Shown: positions 24,557 to 37,985, counted from the first letter of the stretch. The stretch is 64,000 nt of DNA from Riptortus pedestris (GCA_019009955.1 CM032230.1:125554001-125618000); one strand, 5' to 3'. The notes: generated from the sequence alone by a model not told the origin. A program made the numbers and translations.

Positions 24557-25274
24557 TTCCTATAGCATGTTATTTGTATTTGTGGCTATGGTTCCTACCT
24601 CTTTGACAGAAACAACCTGATTTAACTCATCTGAACCTCCATACTCCATGATGTTCTCAAATAAAAAGTGGTTTTGACTTATTTCCCAAGTCCTTACGCC
24701 TTGGGTAACCATGGAATTCTCGTATATCCTCTCGGACGGCTTCGTAGTTATCAATGAAAACTCCTCGTCGTATCGGTATCGCTAAATGTTTGCAGAGTCA
24801 TGGTTATCAAAAATAACACCCTCGGGGTAACCTATTCACACTCTTGGTTAAATAACATGTTAGGAAACGGACTCTTTGCCATAGTACTTTATGGAATTCA
24901 AATTCAGGAATGAGCTCGCCTGATTAACTCTCCAGTAACAGGATGTACTTTGAGCAGGCTGATTTCTGGTGGTCTGAAGCCACAGTTTCGTTACCAATCA
25001 ATCCCTTCTGACCTAAGAATTGACCTAAATGGCACTTTATTAACACTTTGTACTTGGATACCGACTGATCTTATTTTTACAATTCAATTTACATCCCCTT
25101 TCGGTGAATTTAGCTCTGAGAAGTTATATTCTTCTTCTCTGTGGCCCGCAACTCCCCGATCACTCAACCAATATCCGGGCATTAATTCTGAACAACTCAG
25201 GATGTGCCATTAAAGTAAGCGGTCTTCTGATTCCCACCAAGCAATGTTAAATATTTTATGTCTCCCGTATCTAG
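24557..25274. other. Unassigned sequence with two moderately long frames
   Basis: Frames at 24560-24754 (minus, 64 codons) and 24950-25213 (plus, 87 codons) have balanced composition compared with the AT-rich background, but no domain was recognised. Their opposite orientation argues against one exon. Confidence 0.3.
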
Positions 25275-25413
25275 TTTTTCTAGCCGATTTCCCATAAGGT
25301 AAATCAGTTATTGAGGGTAAATAATTATGACACAATTTTCGAAACGTTTCTTCAAGTGTCCATTGATTCTACCTAGCAGATATGTTTGTCATCTCCTAGG
25401 TAGAATCGATTGA
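25275..25413. repeat. Two HINE-like right-end scraps in inverted orientation
   Basis: 25275-25380 is a minus-strand right end (GATTTCCCATAAGGTAAATC, then CACAATTTTCGAAACG). It is followed at once by a plus-strand scrap (TCTCCTAGGTAGAATCGATT, 25392-25411). The two form a foldback of ATTGATTCTACCTAG against CTAGGTAGAATCGAT. Confidence 0.7.
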
Positions 25414-25839
25414 GTTTCGTTGAAAATTATATATATGTAAATATATACATTCACTTTTGTCTATCAGGCTAAAAGAGCAACAACCCACACGCTCACACAC
25501 AAACAGGAGCGCGCGCACTTGGATTAAATTCCCCATAAATTAAAAAGTAACATTAAAAATATTTTAAATAGACAAATAGTCCATAAACCGTTTAAATAAT
25601 CATCCATAATTGGGCTGTCATTCAGCGACTAATTCATTAAAATTCTTGTGTCTTTAAACAGGAAACATTTGATTTCTTTAATATACGTTTCATAGTCAGT
25701 GTCCTATTCCATATTTTGAACTTTGGTTCATCTAGCTGTAGTAATGAAATGTCACAGAATAAGTCTAGTGTGTCCAATTCTTATCCGTGTGAGCATAAAT
25801 TCTTCCAGTCTAGTTTGTTACAAACTAGGTTGTTGTTAT
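25414..25839. other. Intergenic sequence
   Basis: Short CA-rich and GC-rich simple stretches near 25480-25520. Nothing else was recognised. Confidence 0.4.
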
Positions 25840-26663
25840 TTTTAGTAGATTTCCCTGAAGGAAAATCAGCTGTTGAGGTCGTATTCATGACGCAATTTTC
25901 AAACTTTTTCTTCAAATGTCCATCGATCTTACCTAGTAGATGACGAAATTGAGGTCCGTCAAAACTGAATGTATATATATATATATTATTGCAAATATTG
26001 TTTGTTCGTTTCCAAACTCGAAGTTTAGTCGTTTAATGTAAAAAGAAAGATCAAGTTCGTTAACGGCTGAAATCGGAGGGGGGTTTTGAGGGGGAGAATT
26101 TTGAAAAGTCGAAATATCTCCGTTACTTTAAGTTGGACCGAAAAAGTGTACCGGATAAATCTTATTGAAAATTGAATGTATTAAAGATATTGTTATATAC
26201 ATTTATTCTCTATCTTGAATATTAACCGAGATATTTGCATTTGCACCTCCACTTCTACTCATGGTACATAAACAATGTTTAATTGTTTTCTTCTAGAGAC
26301 CTTTATTATACGAGATACATGCAAATATGTTTTTGGACTTCTAAAATTTGATTGATTCAGAAAACATTTATTCTGATCATAATTATAAATTACAGTACTA
26401 GATATAGTACATAGTTTTCAATAAAATTAATATATTATACTCTGATTTGTTTCAATTATTGTTTTTCTTTCCGGTGAGACGTTGCCAGACCTGTTTGTTT
26501 ACATTTGACGCTTCCAGCTGGGAGGGGAAAGGTGTTTTATTACCGTTTGTATTTGTTCACTTAATATTCATGGTGGTGTTCTGTTAGCTGTATGCAGGTT
26601 TATCTATTATTAAACTTCACGAGGGAAAACTGCTTAGTTTACGCAGTCACTGAGTGACGGACT
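25840..26663 (-). mobile_element. HINE-like element, long B-type, nearly full length
   Basis: Minus-strand copy with both ends: right end at 25840 (TAGTAGATTTCCCTGAAGG) and left end at 26663 (GTCCGTCACTCAGTGACTGC, hairpin impaired). The slot at 25975-25990 holds a short TATATA run. The long B arm contains AATTGTTTTTCTTTCCGG and GCTTCCAGCTGGGAGG. Confidence 0.9.
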
Positions 26664-27584
26664 GTATTTTACATTTAGAACCATTCAAGATTCCACTTAA
26701 ATATTTGGTTATGTAATTTTTTTAATTTTTAAGTAAACCTCCAGTTCTAATCAGGCGAATATTTTATGTATCATATTATTTAAAATTTATTGTTACCTCA
26801 TAGGTGCCTCTTTATACACGTAAATCAAAAATAAAAAGGATATATATTACAGTTCATCATACTTATATATATATATATATATATATATGTTAAGAAAAAT
26901 TAGAACTTTAATTTAATTTAGAATTTATGATTTTATAATAAGCGATATGTTAATAAGCGGGAAAAACTGCATTTCCTAGGTTCTGAGATACGTAATCAAT
27001 TTATGATTACCTTCATAGGTTAATATTAACGGTTTATGAGAAATATGTCGGGGCACGCACATGAAGGAAACGATATTATCGAGAGCATCTGAGGCGGCTT
27101 CCAACTCAAAGCCGTCTCCAATTGGAGAATTCCTTATTCAGCCCGAGGAATCTCATACATCCATGAGTAATTGACGTGTAAAAGATATGTGACAGAAAAA
27201 TAATTGGCCGGAACGACCACATGTAATTATGTGTAGGAATGCGCCGGGGACAGGTGTATGAAGAGAGAGTTTAGGAGGGGACGTATGCAACGAACCTGGA
27301 ATTACTGCTAAGTATAAACTATACTTCATAAATAATCCGCTAGACTTTCCCTCTGAGAGTTAATGGTCCCCATTTATTTGGTCCAGTTTCTGGAGGACCG
27401 ACCATGTGGTGCAAAAACCTTCTACGTCACCAAGAAATTTACTGTTTCAACGTGTTTCGTCTCTCTGCAAACCCAATTGAGTTCAATTAACTTTATTTAT
27501 ATTTTTTATAACTCCATACTACGAATGGTACCATCATTTCAGTCGCCGGGCCTGTAGCATACCCCATGATATGACTGATGTCTT
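26664..27584. other. Intergenic sequence
   Basis: Contains a (TA)n run at 26867-26888 and a GC-richer block at 27040-27300. No gene was recognised; a 64-codon frame at 27363-27557 is unconvincing. Confidence 0.4.
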
Positions 27585-28885
27585 AAAAGAACTCCGTCAC
27601 GCAGGCACTGCATAAACTAACAAAAGTCCGTCACGCAGGGGCTGCGTAAACTAAGCAGATTTCCCACGTGAAGTTTTACAATAGAGAAATCTGCATACCG
27701 TGATTAGATAATGAGAAATCTTTCAGTTAATTAAAATAAATTGCAACTGAAACGGCTTCTGAATTTTAAGAATAATTTATATTTTAATAACTCAAATTTT
27801 AGTAGTCCAAGAACTAAAGAAGGGGGGAGGGCGGATGAATAGAACGTATTTGCATAAATCTCACAGGAAGGTAAGGTTAAAAACAACAGGTTAGAAGAAG
27901 CTTCCGCCTGAGCCGAGAAATGACGAAGATGGCCGACCACAGACTTCATAAAAAATGCAAATATTTTGGTTAATATTCAAGATAGAGAATAAATATATAT
28001 AACAATATTTATACTAAATTTAATTTGAAATAAGATTGGTTCAATACAATTTTTCGATCCGATGCATAATAAGGGAGATATTTTGAATTTTCGAAAATCC
28101 CCCTTCTAAACCCCCTCTCCCTCTGGTCCGATTTCAGCCATTAACGAACTTGATCTGTCTTTTTACATAAAACGGTTAAATATCGAGTTTCGTAACGATC
28201 AAACAAAAATTGCGACTGCTAGAGCGTTAACAGACAAATATATATATATATATATAAAATTTTGAACGGACCTCATTTTCGTCATCTCCTGGGTAGGATC
28301 GATGGACATTTGAAGAAAATTTTCGAAAATCGCGTCATGAGTACGACCTCAATAGCTGATTTCCCTTAAGGGAAATCTGCTAATAAGCAGATTTCGCACG
28401 TGCTGGTATAACAAATTTGTGATATTCTCTATTTATAAGTAAAATAATTATATTTAAAATTTTCAATTTCTCCCCTCTCTCTAAACTCACCCTATTCCGG
28501 GTCCTATTTAAACCAACCAAATAATAATTTTCGAGTTAGGAACGTAAATTCTTAAATGATGACGTCGTACACATCGTATTTGCAAGTACCTCATATAGTA
28601 AATATCTGTTGAAAACAATATAAGGTATTTAAGCTTCAAATAAAGTGTTTCATTATATAATAGAGTATATGTTCATGTGACATGAGTAGGAGAGTGGATT
28701 TACTGAAGGCAGGAAACTTAAAAATCCAAAAATCTCTGTTAATATTGAAGACAGAAAATAAATCTATATAATAATATGTGAAATAAATTTAATTTTGAAT
28801 AAGATTGAATCTATACAATTTTTCGACTTATAGTAATGGAGAAATTTCGAATTAGGGTAGATGGACATTTGAGGAAATTTGTAAA
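27585..28885 (+). mobile_element. HINE-like element, C-type, interrupted by another copy
   Basis: The left end (CTCCGTCACGCAGGCACTGC, then ATAAACTAA) breaks at 27620 and resumes at about 28383 with TAAGCAGATTTCGCACG. It continues through the C-type arm (ATGTGACATGAGTAGGAG) to a truncated right part ending near 28885. The intervening 762 bp is a second complete copy, so this is the older element. TAA is present on both sides of the insertion. Confidence 0.85.
27621..28382 (+). mobile_element. HINE-like element, B-type, nested, full length
   Basis: Intact left end with perfect hairpin, B arm with AACGGCTTCTGAATTTTAAG, C-rich tract at 28100-28125, (TA)n at 28237-28254 and the perfect 20-bp palindrome at the right end. 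It is inserted in the left end of the surrounding copy, between CTAA and TAAGCAG. Confidence 0.93.
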
Positions 28886-30514
<1,629 letters not shown>

Positions 30515-30966
30515 TAGCATATTTCATTATCGAAAATCTGCTATTAAGGTTGAACCCATGACACGATTTCCAAAAATGGTCTTGTAATGTCCATCGATCC
30601 TACCTTAGAGACGGCGAAAATCCGTTCAATTTCATATGTAAGTATACATATTTGTCTGTTATCGATCCAGTGTTTGTAATTTTTGTCTTAACGTTACCCA
30701 GCTCGACATGCAAGCGTTTTATGTAATACTAAAGATTAATTATATTCAGATATATTACAGTAATTGTTTTTCTTTCCGGTAAGAAGTTGGCAGAACTGTT
30801 TGTTTACATTTCAGATGCTTCCCGTCGGGAGGTTTCTTATTACCGTTTGTATTTATTCACTTAATATTCATGGTGATGTTGTGTTACCGGTACGTAGATT
30901 TATCTTTTTTTGGACTTCACGCGGGAAATCTGCTTAGCTTACGCATTCCCTGCGTGACAGACTTTT
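30515..30966 (-). mobile_element. HINE-like element, long B-type, large internal deletion
   Basis: Decayed right end (ATTTCATTATCGAAAATCTG), ATCGATCCTACC, the body as far as AAGCGTTTTATG, then a jump into the B arm (GTAATTGTTTTTCTTTCCGG) and the left end (ACGCATTCCCTGCGTGACAG). It ends 15 bp before the TTAA of the piggyBac. Confidence 0.85.
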
Positions 30967-31280
30967 ATATTTTCCTTGGTATTAACCCTGCAGTGGTGGC
31001 ACTCTCTAGAACAGTCCTAAAGGTGGCACCGGATCTGTGAGACCCGGACCCCTAAACTTCTATTACTAGGCCTAGATTTTTCTTACAAAATTTTCACTGC
31101 ATAAGTATTAATCTACCATGATTTTTCAAGGTAATAAACCTAATATCTGGAAGGAAATATTTAATTTACAACTAATACGTATATAATTAAATTTTAAAAG
31201 AAAAACAAAGTATATAAGCATTATAGGAAAATAATCTGTATCATTTTGGCTATAAAAAAATAACTAAAATATAGTAAAAG

Positions 31281-32176
31281 TCACTCATTATTTTGAAAAC
31301 AGTCTGAGCATACAAAAGTTCGTCACGCAGGGGCTACGTAAACTAAGCAGATTTCCCACGTGAAGTTTTACAATAGAGAAATCTGCCTAATAACAACTGT
31401 AGTAGTAAGAAACCTCTAAACCTAAAACATTATTTAGGGCGTAATAACCCAGTAGTTTCTAGCCTCAAAAAACAGTTAACCTAACCTCTAAACCTATTCA
31501 CGAGGGACAAATAGTTATGGAAACGGCCGCCAGAGCTCTCGGCGGTAAGTCGGAACATAGCCTACTGGCGACCACACGCAGAATACAAATGCAAATATCT
31601 CGGTTAATATGCAAGATACAGAGATATAGAACAATATTTATAGTAAATTTAATTTTCAATAACATTTATTCTATACAATTTTTCGATCCGACGCATAATA
31701 ACGGAGATATTTTGAATTTACACAAATCCCCCCTCTATACCCCCCCTCCCAATTGTCCGATTTCAGCCATTAACGAACTTGATCTTCCTTTTTACATAAA
31801 ACGATTAAATTCCGAGTTTGGTAACGATCAAACAAAAATTGCGACCGCTAGAGCGTTAACAGACAAATATATATATATAATTTTGAACGGACATTTTCGT
31901 CATCTCCTGGGTAGGATCGATGGACATTTGAAGAAACTTTTCGAAACTCGAGCCATGAGTACGACCTCTATAGCTGATTTTCCTTAAGGGAAATCTGCTA
32001 AAAGCTGTTATAACATATACCACTTTATTCTTTGCTTAAATACCAAATATTTTTTAAAGATTTTACGTTCTCATTTCGAAAATGTTTACTTGATCTATAC
32101 CATAATCGATATTTATCCATTTAAGTAACACTAAAGATGATATTTGTTATTGACTGAAGTCGAACCTGGAGTAGTG

Positions 32177-32273
<97 letters not shown>

Positions 32274-33080
32274 TTTAACGGACCTCATTTTCGTCATCTC
32301 CTGGGTAGGATCGATGGACATTTGAAGAAATTTTTCGAAACTCGCATCATGAGTACGACCTCAATAGCGACCTTAAGGGAAATCTGCTAAAAAGTGAGTG
32401 TTCAAGACTCATAAAACCTGAACATGCGCGACAGTAGTATCAGGATTTTCGATCAGTACCAGTACAATACTTGCATCTTCCTTATTTCCCTGGGGCCGGA
32501 GAATCAGCTGTTCTGGTTGTGCTGATGTTCAGTATATTACAGATAGCCCTTCGGATTTGGCGCGGCACATGGGTGTTGTGCGCCAGTCGGCAAAGATGAT
32601 CTTCACACACTGCTTTCTCAACTCTTTCAAAAACACCATCCTTTCAAATTTATCTTCGTATTTTTTATTACTTTTATAAATGATGAATGCATTGATGCCC
32701 GCCACATTCATAAGGCTATAAAATATCACCATCGGCTATCTTCATGCATTTCGAGCAGTATTATAAGCTGCACACATTTCATCGACAACATCAACCCCTC
32801 GTTTAGTCATGTTACAGGGATTTTTGTCCCCCATCATGGTCCCTGGGTTTTTTTGTTTCCGGTCGAAAGATCAATGCTGCCATCGAGATGGAAGGTTGGA
32901 AGAATGAGAACGCATTTGTTTTTTTTTTTGTTTTTTGGGGAATTATCGATCAAATATCCTTTTGAAAACCGAATTGTGAAGAATATACTTCCCTTCGGCG
33001 ATCCAAAAGAAGGTATTTCCATCTTGTTGCTTCTTAGAGTCCCGACCATTGTAAGTTTATGTTTTAGTAAGGTAGTGGCC
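31281..33080 (-). pseudogene. piggyBac transposase, C-terminal half, split by an insertion
   Basis: Read from 33080 downward: KLTMVGTLRSNKMEIP, then a lysine-rich stretch and LSTGNKK. TKRGVDVVDEM at about 32765-32800 holds the aspartate of the GVDxxDQM motif, the third catalytic Asp in piggyBac. A stop-damaged RWP region, IFYSLMNVAGINAFIIY and FLKELRKQC follow. The cysteine-rich domain starts at about 32482 (GRCKYC, then YYCRAC, EHS), is cut at 32394 by the HINE-like insertion, and resumes at 31313 with VCSDC and a TGA stop at 31281-31283. The N-terminal half, including the first two catalytic aspartates, is absent: a deletion near 33090 joins the terminal-repeat region to mid-protein. Several stops and frame changes make it dead. 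The enzyme family cuts and pastes at TTAA. Confidence 0.88.
31314..32393 (+). mobile_element. HINE-like compound insertion in piggyBac, A-type plus mosaic unit
   Basis: Unit one (31314-32003) is a complete A-type copy: left end with one hairpin mismatch, A arm, short TATATATA slot, near-intact right end. Unit two (32004-32393) begins with a minus-sense C-type piece (ACCACTTTATTC, AAATACCAAATATT). It then has a (TA)n(GA)n microsatellite at 32184-32270, a plus-sense right half and a right end with part of the palindrome lost. The outer ends sit in an A-run: TACAAAA on the left, AAAAAGTGAG on the right. Confidence 0.9.
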
Positions 33081-33386
33081 AGATAGTGGCTACATCTGAC
33101 ATCTGTGGGTCCCAGAGACCCGGGGCCACCTTACCAAATCCTTGAAAAAAGAAACATTCAAGAAAGGTGGCACCGGGTCTGAGAGACCCATGGGCTTATT
33201 CTTGAACCAATAACTCCCCTATCAATGAGGATCAAAAGTGCTTGTTTCTTTCTATGTTATCTAAGACACCTTCTCGAGAGGTACTATGGATTCCAGACTT
33301 GTACCTTACCCAATCTAGAAAGGGTGAGCATTCGAAGTTAGCTGTGGGTCCCAGAGACCCGGTGCCACCACTGCCACCCAGCAGTG

Positions 33387-33642
33387 AGGTTGTCCACGCA
33401 GAGTGAGGTTGTCTTTGGATCTGAAAATAAAAATGAGTTTTCTGTGTTCTTCAAGACCAATACGATACAAGTCTTCAAAGTGTTTAATGATTCCTTCTAC
33501 TAGCATCATGTTCGGTTTAGTGCGGATAACAGTGTGTGTGGTCAATTTGATATAGTAAATATTTTAAGACAAGATTGTTCAGAGGGAATTATTGGGGATT
33601 CTGACAAAGTTGTTTCTCAAATCAATCTTACAATTCAGAAGT

Positions 33643-33685
<43 letters not shown>

Positions 33686-34092
33686 TGACATTTTTTAAGG
33701 TCAACTCCTCTTTACCGATAGACTAATTACCATTAGGAGAATATTTTTAGAAATCTGGCATCATTGAGAATTTTTTTAGAGCTTCTTCATTTTAGGCCGT
33801 CATGAATATTTATTGAGAGTTAATCGATATGATTGGCACATTAACGAGATTATATAGTGAAAGACTGTTAAATATTTGTGATATTCATTTAAGAAATTTA
33901 CTAAAAATGTCTTAAAATATGGTTTTACTTAGGAATATTTTTATTAAATATACAGGAAATATTTTAACAAATGCAGCCCTGAGAGTAACGGAAAATACAT
34001 TTGTTTTTCTAAGCGAAACGTTAGTACATCACTCTGTTTTATTTTTTAGGGCTTAGCGCTTTCGATGGACACATTCGATTCTGGAAGTTTAT
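33387..34092. other. Intergenic sequence
   Basis: Contains a (TA)n run at 33648-33682. A 76-codon minus frame at 33315-33545 overlaps the piggyBac terminus and has no recognised domain. Confidence 0.4.
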
Positions 34093-34395
34093 TTTATTTA
34101 TTTGTTTGTTTGTTTGGTGTCACGCAATTTTAGCGATTTACACCCTTTATCGCATAACCCAATGGTAAAATTTCTCCAAATTATTCAATCTAGTTATTAA
34201 ATTTATTGTTGCTGCTCGGCGAAAACAATAGTGCAAAGTAAAATAAAATAGGAACTAATAGAAAAAAACAAACTATTAAAACAGAAAAAAAGATAACAAA
34301 AAACTATTGAACGAGGAAAGGTATGAAGATGAAACAGAAACAAAACATGAATAATGGGTAAAACACAAAAACAAAAAAAAAAAAAAAATATTTTA
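34093..34395 (-). mobile_element. LINE 3' end (3' UTR plus tail)
   Basis: Read on the minus strand: a T-rich stretch, then ATCGCTAAAATTGCGTGACA, CC and a tail of (AAAC)n then AAATAAATAAAAT ending at 34093. The same layout and a related terminal motif are seen at 50.9 kb and at the end of the I-type LINE at 52.9 kb. No coding part is recognised. Confidence 0.65.
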
Positions 34396-34460
34396 TAAAA
34401 GTTATTAAAAATATAATTAGTAATTTATAATTATAAATTCAGGAAGTAGTATACAACTTA

Positions 34461-35500
34461 AAAACACCTTTCACGAAGGTGCTGTGTAAACTAAGCAGAT
34501 TTCTAACTTGCTTGTTTGACACAAGACTAATTCCATGTCACTATATATTCTGCATTTCTAGGTAAAAATCCGATGAGTAGAAGTGGGGGTTTACAAAAGT
34601 CTGAAATTAATATTATACAACTCGAATAAAAATATAAAACCAAAATTGTAGTACATCAATAGATTAACAAGATTGGTTCTAGTTTTTTACGATTTTTCAT
34701 TAAAATTTAAAAATCCGGCCGGATATGAGAAAGAAAAGATATTAAAGAAATATTTTCCTAAATAAAAGTACAAAAAAGGTATTAAAAGGTAAATACATCA
34801 CCCTGCATAGTAACTGCCATGGGCACAACACAAACTAAATAAATTAAATTTAAAAAAAATCAAATGTACTAATAAAATTTGTAGGATTTAGATAACCATT
34901 TTTAAAAGTAAATTTATTACTTCTTTATTACTAGTATTTAATGATTATTTGTTGTATTTAATTTTGTTATTTGTTGTTTCAGTTTTTGTTATTTTTCTAT
35001 AATTTTGTTTTCATTTTACATTGTGAAACTTTGAGCCAAATCGCCAAGATGCGGGTGCTCCTGTATAAATCGGAATAACGGAGATATTTTTGAACTACCT
35101 CCCCCCCCTACCCCACCTATTCCAGGTAGTAATTCAGCCTTTCATGGATATGAGCATTATGGTTGAATTCAGCGGTGAAGAAATAATCATTTTTGGCGAG
35201 ACCGGAAATTCTTTATGATAACTTAATCGTACTACTTATTTGCGGGTATCTCACACAGTTTAAGTCCAATGGGAGACAATATTTGGCATTAAGCTTCGAA
35301 CAAAGTAGTTCATGGTGAAAAATTTTGTTGTAAATTAGACATGAGTGGGGGTGGGGGTTTACCGAAGGCTTAAACTAAGAAATACAAATATTTTTGTTAG
35401 TAATCAAGACAGTCGACGTATAATAACGGAGATATTTTAAATTCGCGAAAGTCACCCACTAAATCCTCCTTTTCCTAAATCTAGTAAAATCTAATTAAAG
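34461..35500 (+). mobile_element. HINE-like sequence, C-type, heavily eroded
   Basis: Left end at 34461 (TTCACGAAGGTGCTGTGTAA, ACTAAGCAGATTTC). C-arm pieces (GAGTAGAAGTGGGGGTTTAC) follow near 34575. The homology is lost between about 34740 and 35030 in very AT-rich DNA, then returns with a C-rich tract (35100) and a second C arm (ACATGAGTGGGGGTGGGGG, 35340). Probably two old units. Confidence 0.6.
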
Positions 35501-36204
35501 ACCAGGTGTATCTTCGTCACTGATATATGCAGAATGGAGTTTTAAAGTATCTTTGACATGCCACTAGAACATTATACTAATGAGAATTTCTGTGAACAGT
35601 ATATTTATATACTTTGTCTCTGGTTTAGTTGTACGTTGTAACACTTTGATATCATTTCGAAGAATGAAAGGAAGATGGACGTGTAAAACTGTTTTGAACA
35701 TTACACTAATTGAAAAGGTAACTATTTCATGAACTGCACTCAAACTCAAAGAGCAACGAGCATATGCATATTCGAGAAGCATTTCCCTTCAGAGGTTTTG
35801 CGCAGTGTTATTCATAAAAACGGAAAAGCTAAAAAGCCTTAAGCATAAATCATCAAATGACTCCGCTAATCTGATGAGCAAACAAAAACATGAAAACATA
35901 GGCATTAGGCCAAATGAATTGCAAAGCTTTGCAAATTCCTCTGAGAGAATTTTTCACTCACCATATTTGCGTTTGTCCCACCTCCAAACAAACGGGTTGA
36001 CAGCAGTTGTTGACAGTTAGTTTTTAACTGTCGTCATCAGGGCTGTCGTTAGCAAACCCCTCTAAAATCAAATTCTTGAACGCCAGAGGTAAATTTGAGC
36101 ATTCACGTCCAAGGGCTTTGTGAGTGGAAAACAACTTTGATATAGTGTAAGTGCCACATTTAGCTTGAACCCCAGTCAGCTTGCTTGCCTGCAATGGAAT
36201 CATT
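35501..36204. other. Intergenic sequence
   Basis: Overlapping short frames (35564-35782 minus, 35805-36020 plus) without recognised domains. A small hairpin GACAGTT/AACTGTC lies near 36012-36032. Confidence 0.35.
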
Positions 36205-37057
36205 AAAAAAAGTCCGTCACGCAGGGGCTGCGTAAACTAAGCAGATTTCCCTCGTGAAGTTTAGTAATAGATAAATCTACATACTGGTAACACAACACCA
36301 CCGTGAATAAATGCAAACGGAAATAAGAAAATGGACCATCCAATTTCCCAATAAACCTGCCGACAGGAATCGTTAGTTAGAATTGTACATGCAACCCGTC
36401 TTCCCTCCTCACACCGGAAAGAAAAACAATTCTGAAATATATCAAATATAACAATTTAAATTGTTATTTGTGAACTATTTACTAATAGTTCTAGTAACGG
36501 TAATTAAATAATTAGTCAAATAATAGTTATCCCTATCAATCAAATTTTAGTAGTCGAGAAAACCTTAAGCGGGGGGGGGGGGTTCACCAGACATATTTGC
36601 ATGAATCTCGTATAATAAAGGTATTCTTGAATACAATTTTTTAGTATTTAAACTTGGAATAATTTGATTTATTATGTAGCAGAGTATTGTTTATTAACAA
36701 AAGTAGAAGTGGCGGTTTGGCTGGTGGCAGACCAAACGCTGAATACAAATGCCAATATCACGGTTAATATTCAAGATAGTGAATTAATGGTAAATAACAA
36801 TATTTATAAGTAAATTTAATGTACATTATGATTTGTTTCCATACAAGTTGTCGATCCGACCTATACTAACGGAGATCTATACGAAATTTCGAAAATCCTC
36901 CCCTCTAAAACCCCCCTCCCCCTGGCCCGATTTCAGCCGTTTAACGAACTTGATCTTTATTTTTTACATAACACGACTAAATATCGAGTTTGGTAACGAT
37001 CAAACAATAATTGAGACCGCATGAGCGGTAACAGACAAATATAAGTATATATACCTA

Positions 37058-37090
<33 letters not shown>

Positions 37091-37234
37091 TATATATATA
37101 CAGTTTTGAACGGAGCTCATTTTCGCACATCTCCTGGGTAGTATCGATGGCCAGTTGAAGAAAAATTTCGAAAATCGCGTCATGAGTAAAACCTGAATAT
37201 CTGATTTTTCCTTAGAGGGAAATCTGCTAAAAAA
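36205..37234 (+). mobile_element. HINE-like element, longest B-type copy
   Basis: Intact left end with perfect hairpin, then the full long B arm (GGTAACACAACACCACCGTG, GGAAAGAAAAACAATTC), the mid-body, (TA)n at 37058-37088 and the right end with two extra bases in the palindrome. At about 1.03 kb it shows the complete long arm missing from other copies. Confidence 0.9.
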
Positions 37235-37829
37235 TGTATAGCTAAGCAGATTTTCCACACGTAACGTTCACCTAAACATTTGCTCAAACGTTAAAATTCA
37301 ATGAAAGGAATATTTAGTATTTAGGCTTCAAATGAATGGGATCATAATATACCAGCTTATTGTTAATTATGACATGAGTAGGAGGGAGGGTTTTACTGAA
37401 AGTCCGAAAATTAAGAAAAATAAAATATCTCCGTTAATAATGAAAATTTTAGAAAAAACGTACATAACAACTTTTATATGTAAGTACAATTGCAATAAGT
37501 TTTTCGACCCGGCCTCATAATAGCGGAGATATTTCGAATTTTCGAAATTCCCCCTCCCTTAAACCCGCCCTCCCAGTGGTCCGATTTGAGCCATTAACGA
37601 ACTTGATCTTCCTTTTTACATGGAACTACTAAATATGGAGTTTGGTAACGATTAAACGAAAATCGCGACCGCAGGAGCGTTATCAAACAAAATGTAGAGT
37701 ACTGAACGGAGAGACCTCATTTTCGTCGTCTACTAGGTAGGATCGATGGAAATTTGAAGATAAATTTCGAAAATCGCGTACTGATAACGACCTCAATAGC
37801 TGAATTCCCTATGGGAAATCTGCTAACAA
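37235..37829 (+). mobile_element. HINE-like element, C-type, abutting the previous copy
   Basis: Starts 7 bp after the previous right end at AGCTAAGCAGATTTTCC, without its own GTCCGTC hairpin. The C arm (GACATGAGTAGGAGGGAGGG), C-rich tract, GCAGGAGCGTTATCAAACAA with the microsatellite lost, and right end CCCTATGGGAAATCTGCTAA follow. The two form a head-to-tail pair. Confidence 0.88.
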
Positions 37830-37985
37830 AAGGCACTTCGGGGATAATACATTTAACATCGGACACATGTTTTTTTTTAATGTTTCTATTATAGGTATAG
37901 TTTAACCTCTTGAACTTTGGGACCTGAAGTAATAATAATTTTTTTATAACAATCCATATTTTGTATGATGCCTGCCAATCAAATC

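Larger units (their letters stand above)
30986..33386 (-). mobile_element. Decayed piggyBac-like DNA transposon
   Basis: The lower-coordinate end is TTAA (30982-30985) followed by CCCTGCAGTGGTGGCAC. GCAGTGGTGGCAC (30990-31002) has a perfect 13-bp inverted partner at 33362-33374 near the other end, where no TTAA remains. Copies of a palindromic motif built on GGGTCTCNGAGACCC next to GGTGGCACC lie near both ends (31021-31047, 33105-33130, 33166-33190, 33343-33368). The interior holds transposase remnants on the minus strand and a 1.08-kb HINE-like insertion. Confidence 0.85.

Noticed and set aside
31517..31987. 156-codon plus frame, the second longest in the window
   Set aside because: It runs through the arm, C-rich tract and microsatellite of an A-type HINE-like copy; sister copies at 9.7, 39.1 and 40.9 kb do not keep the frame.
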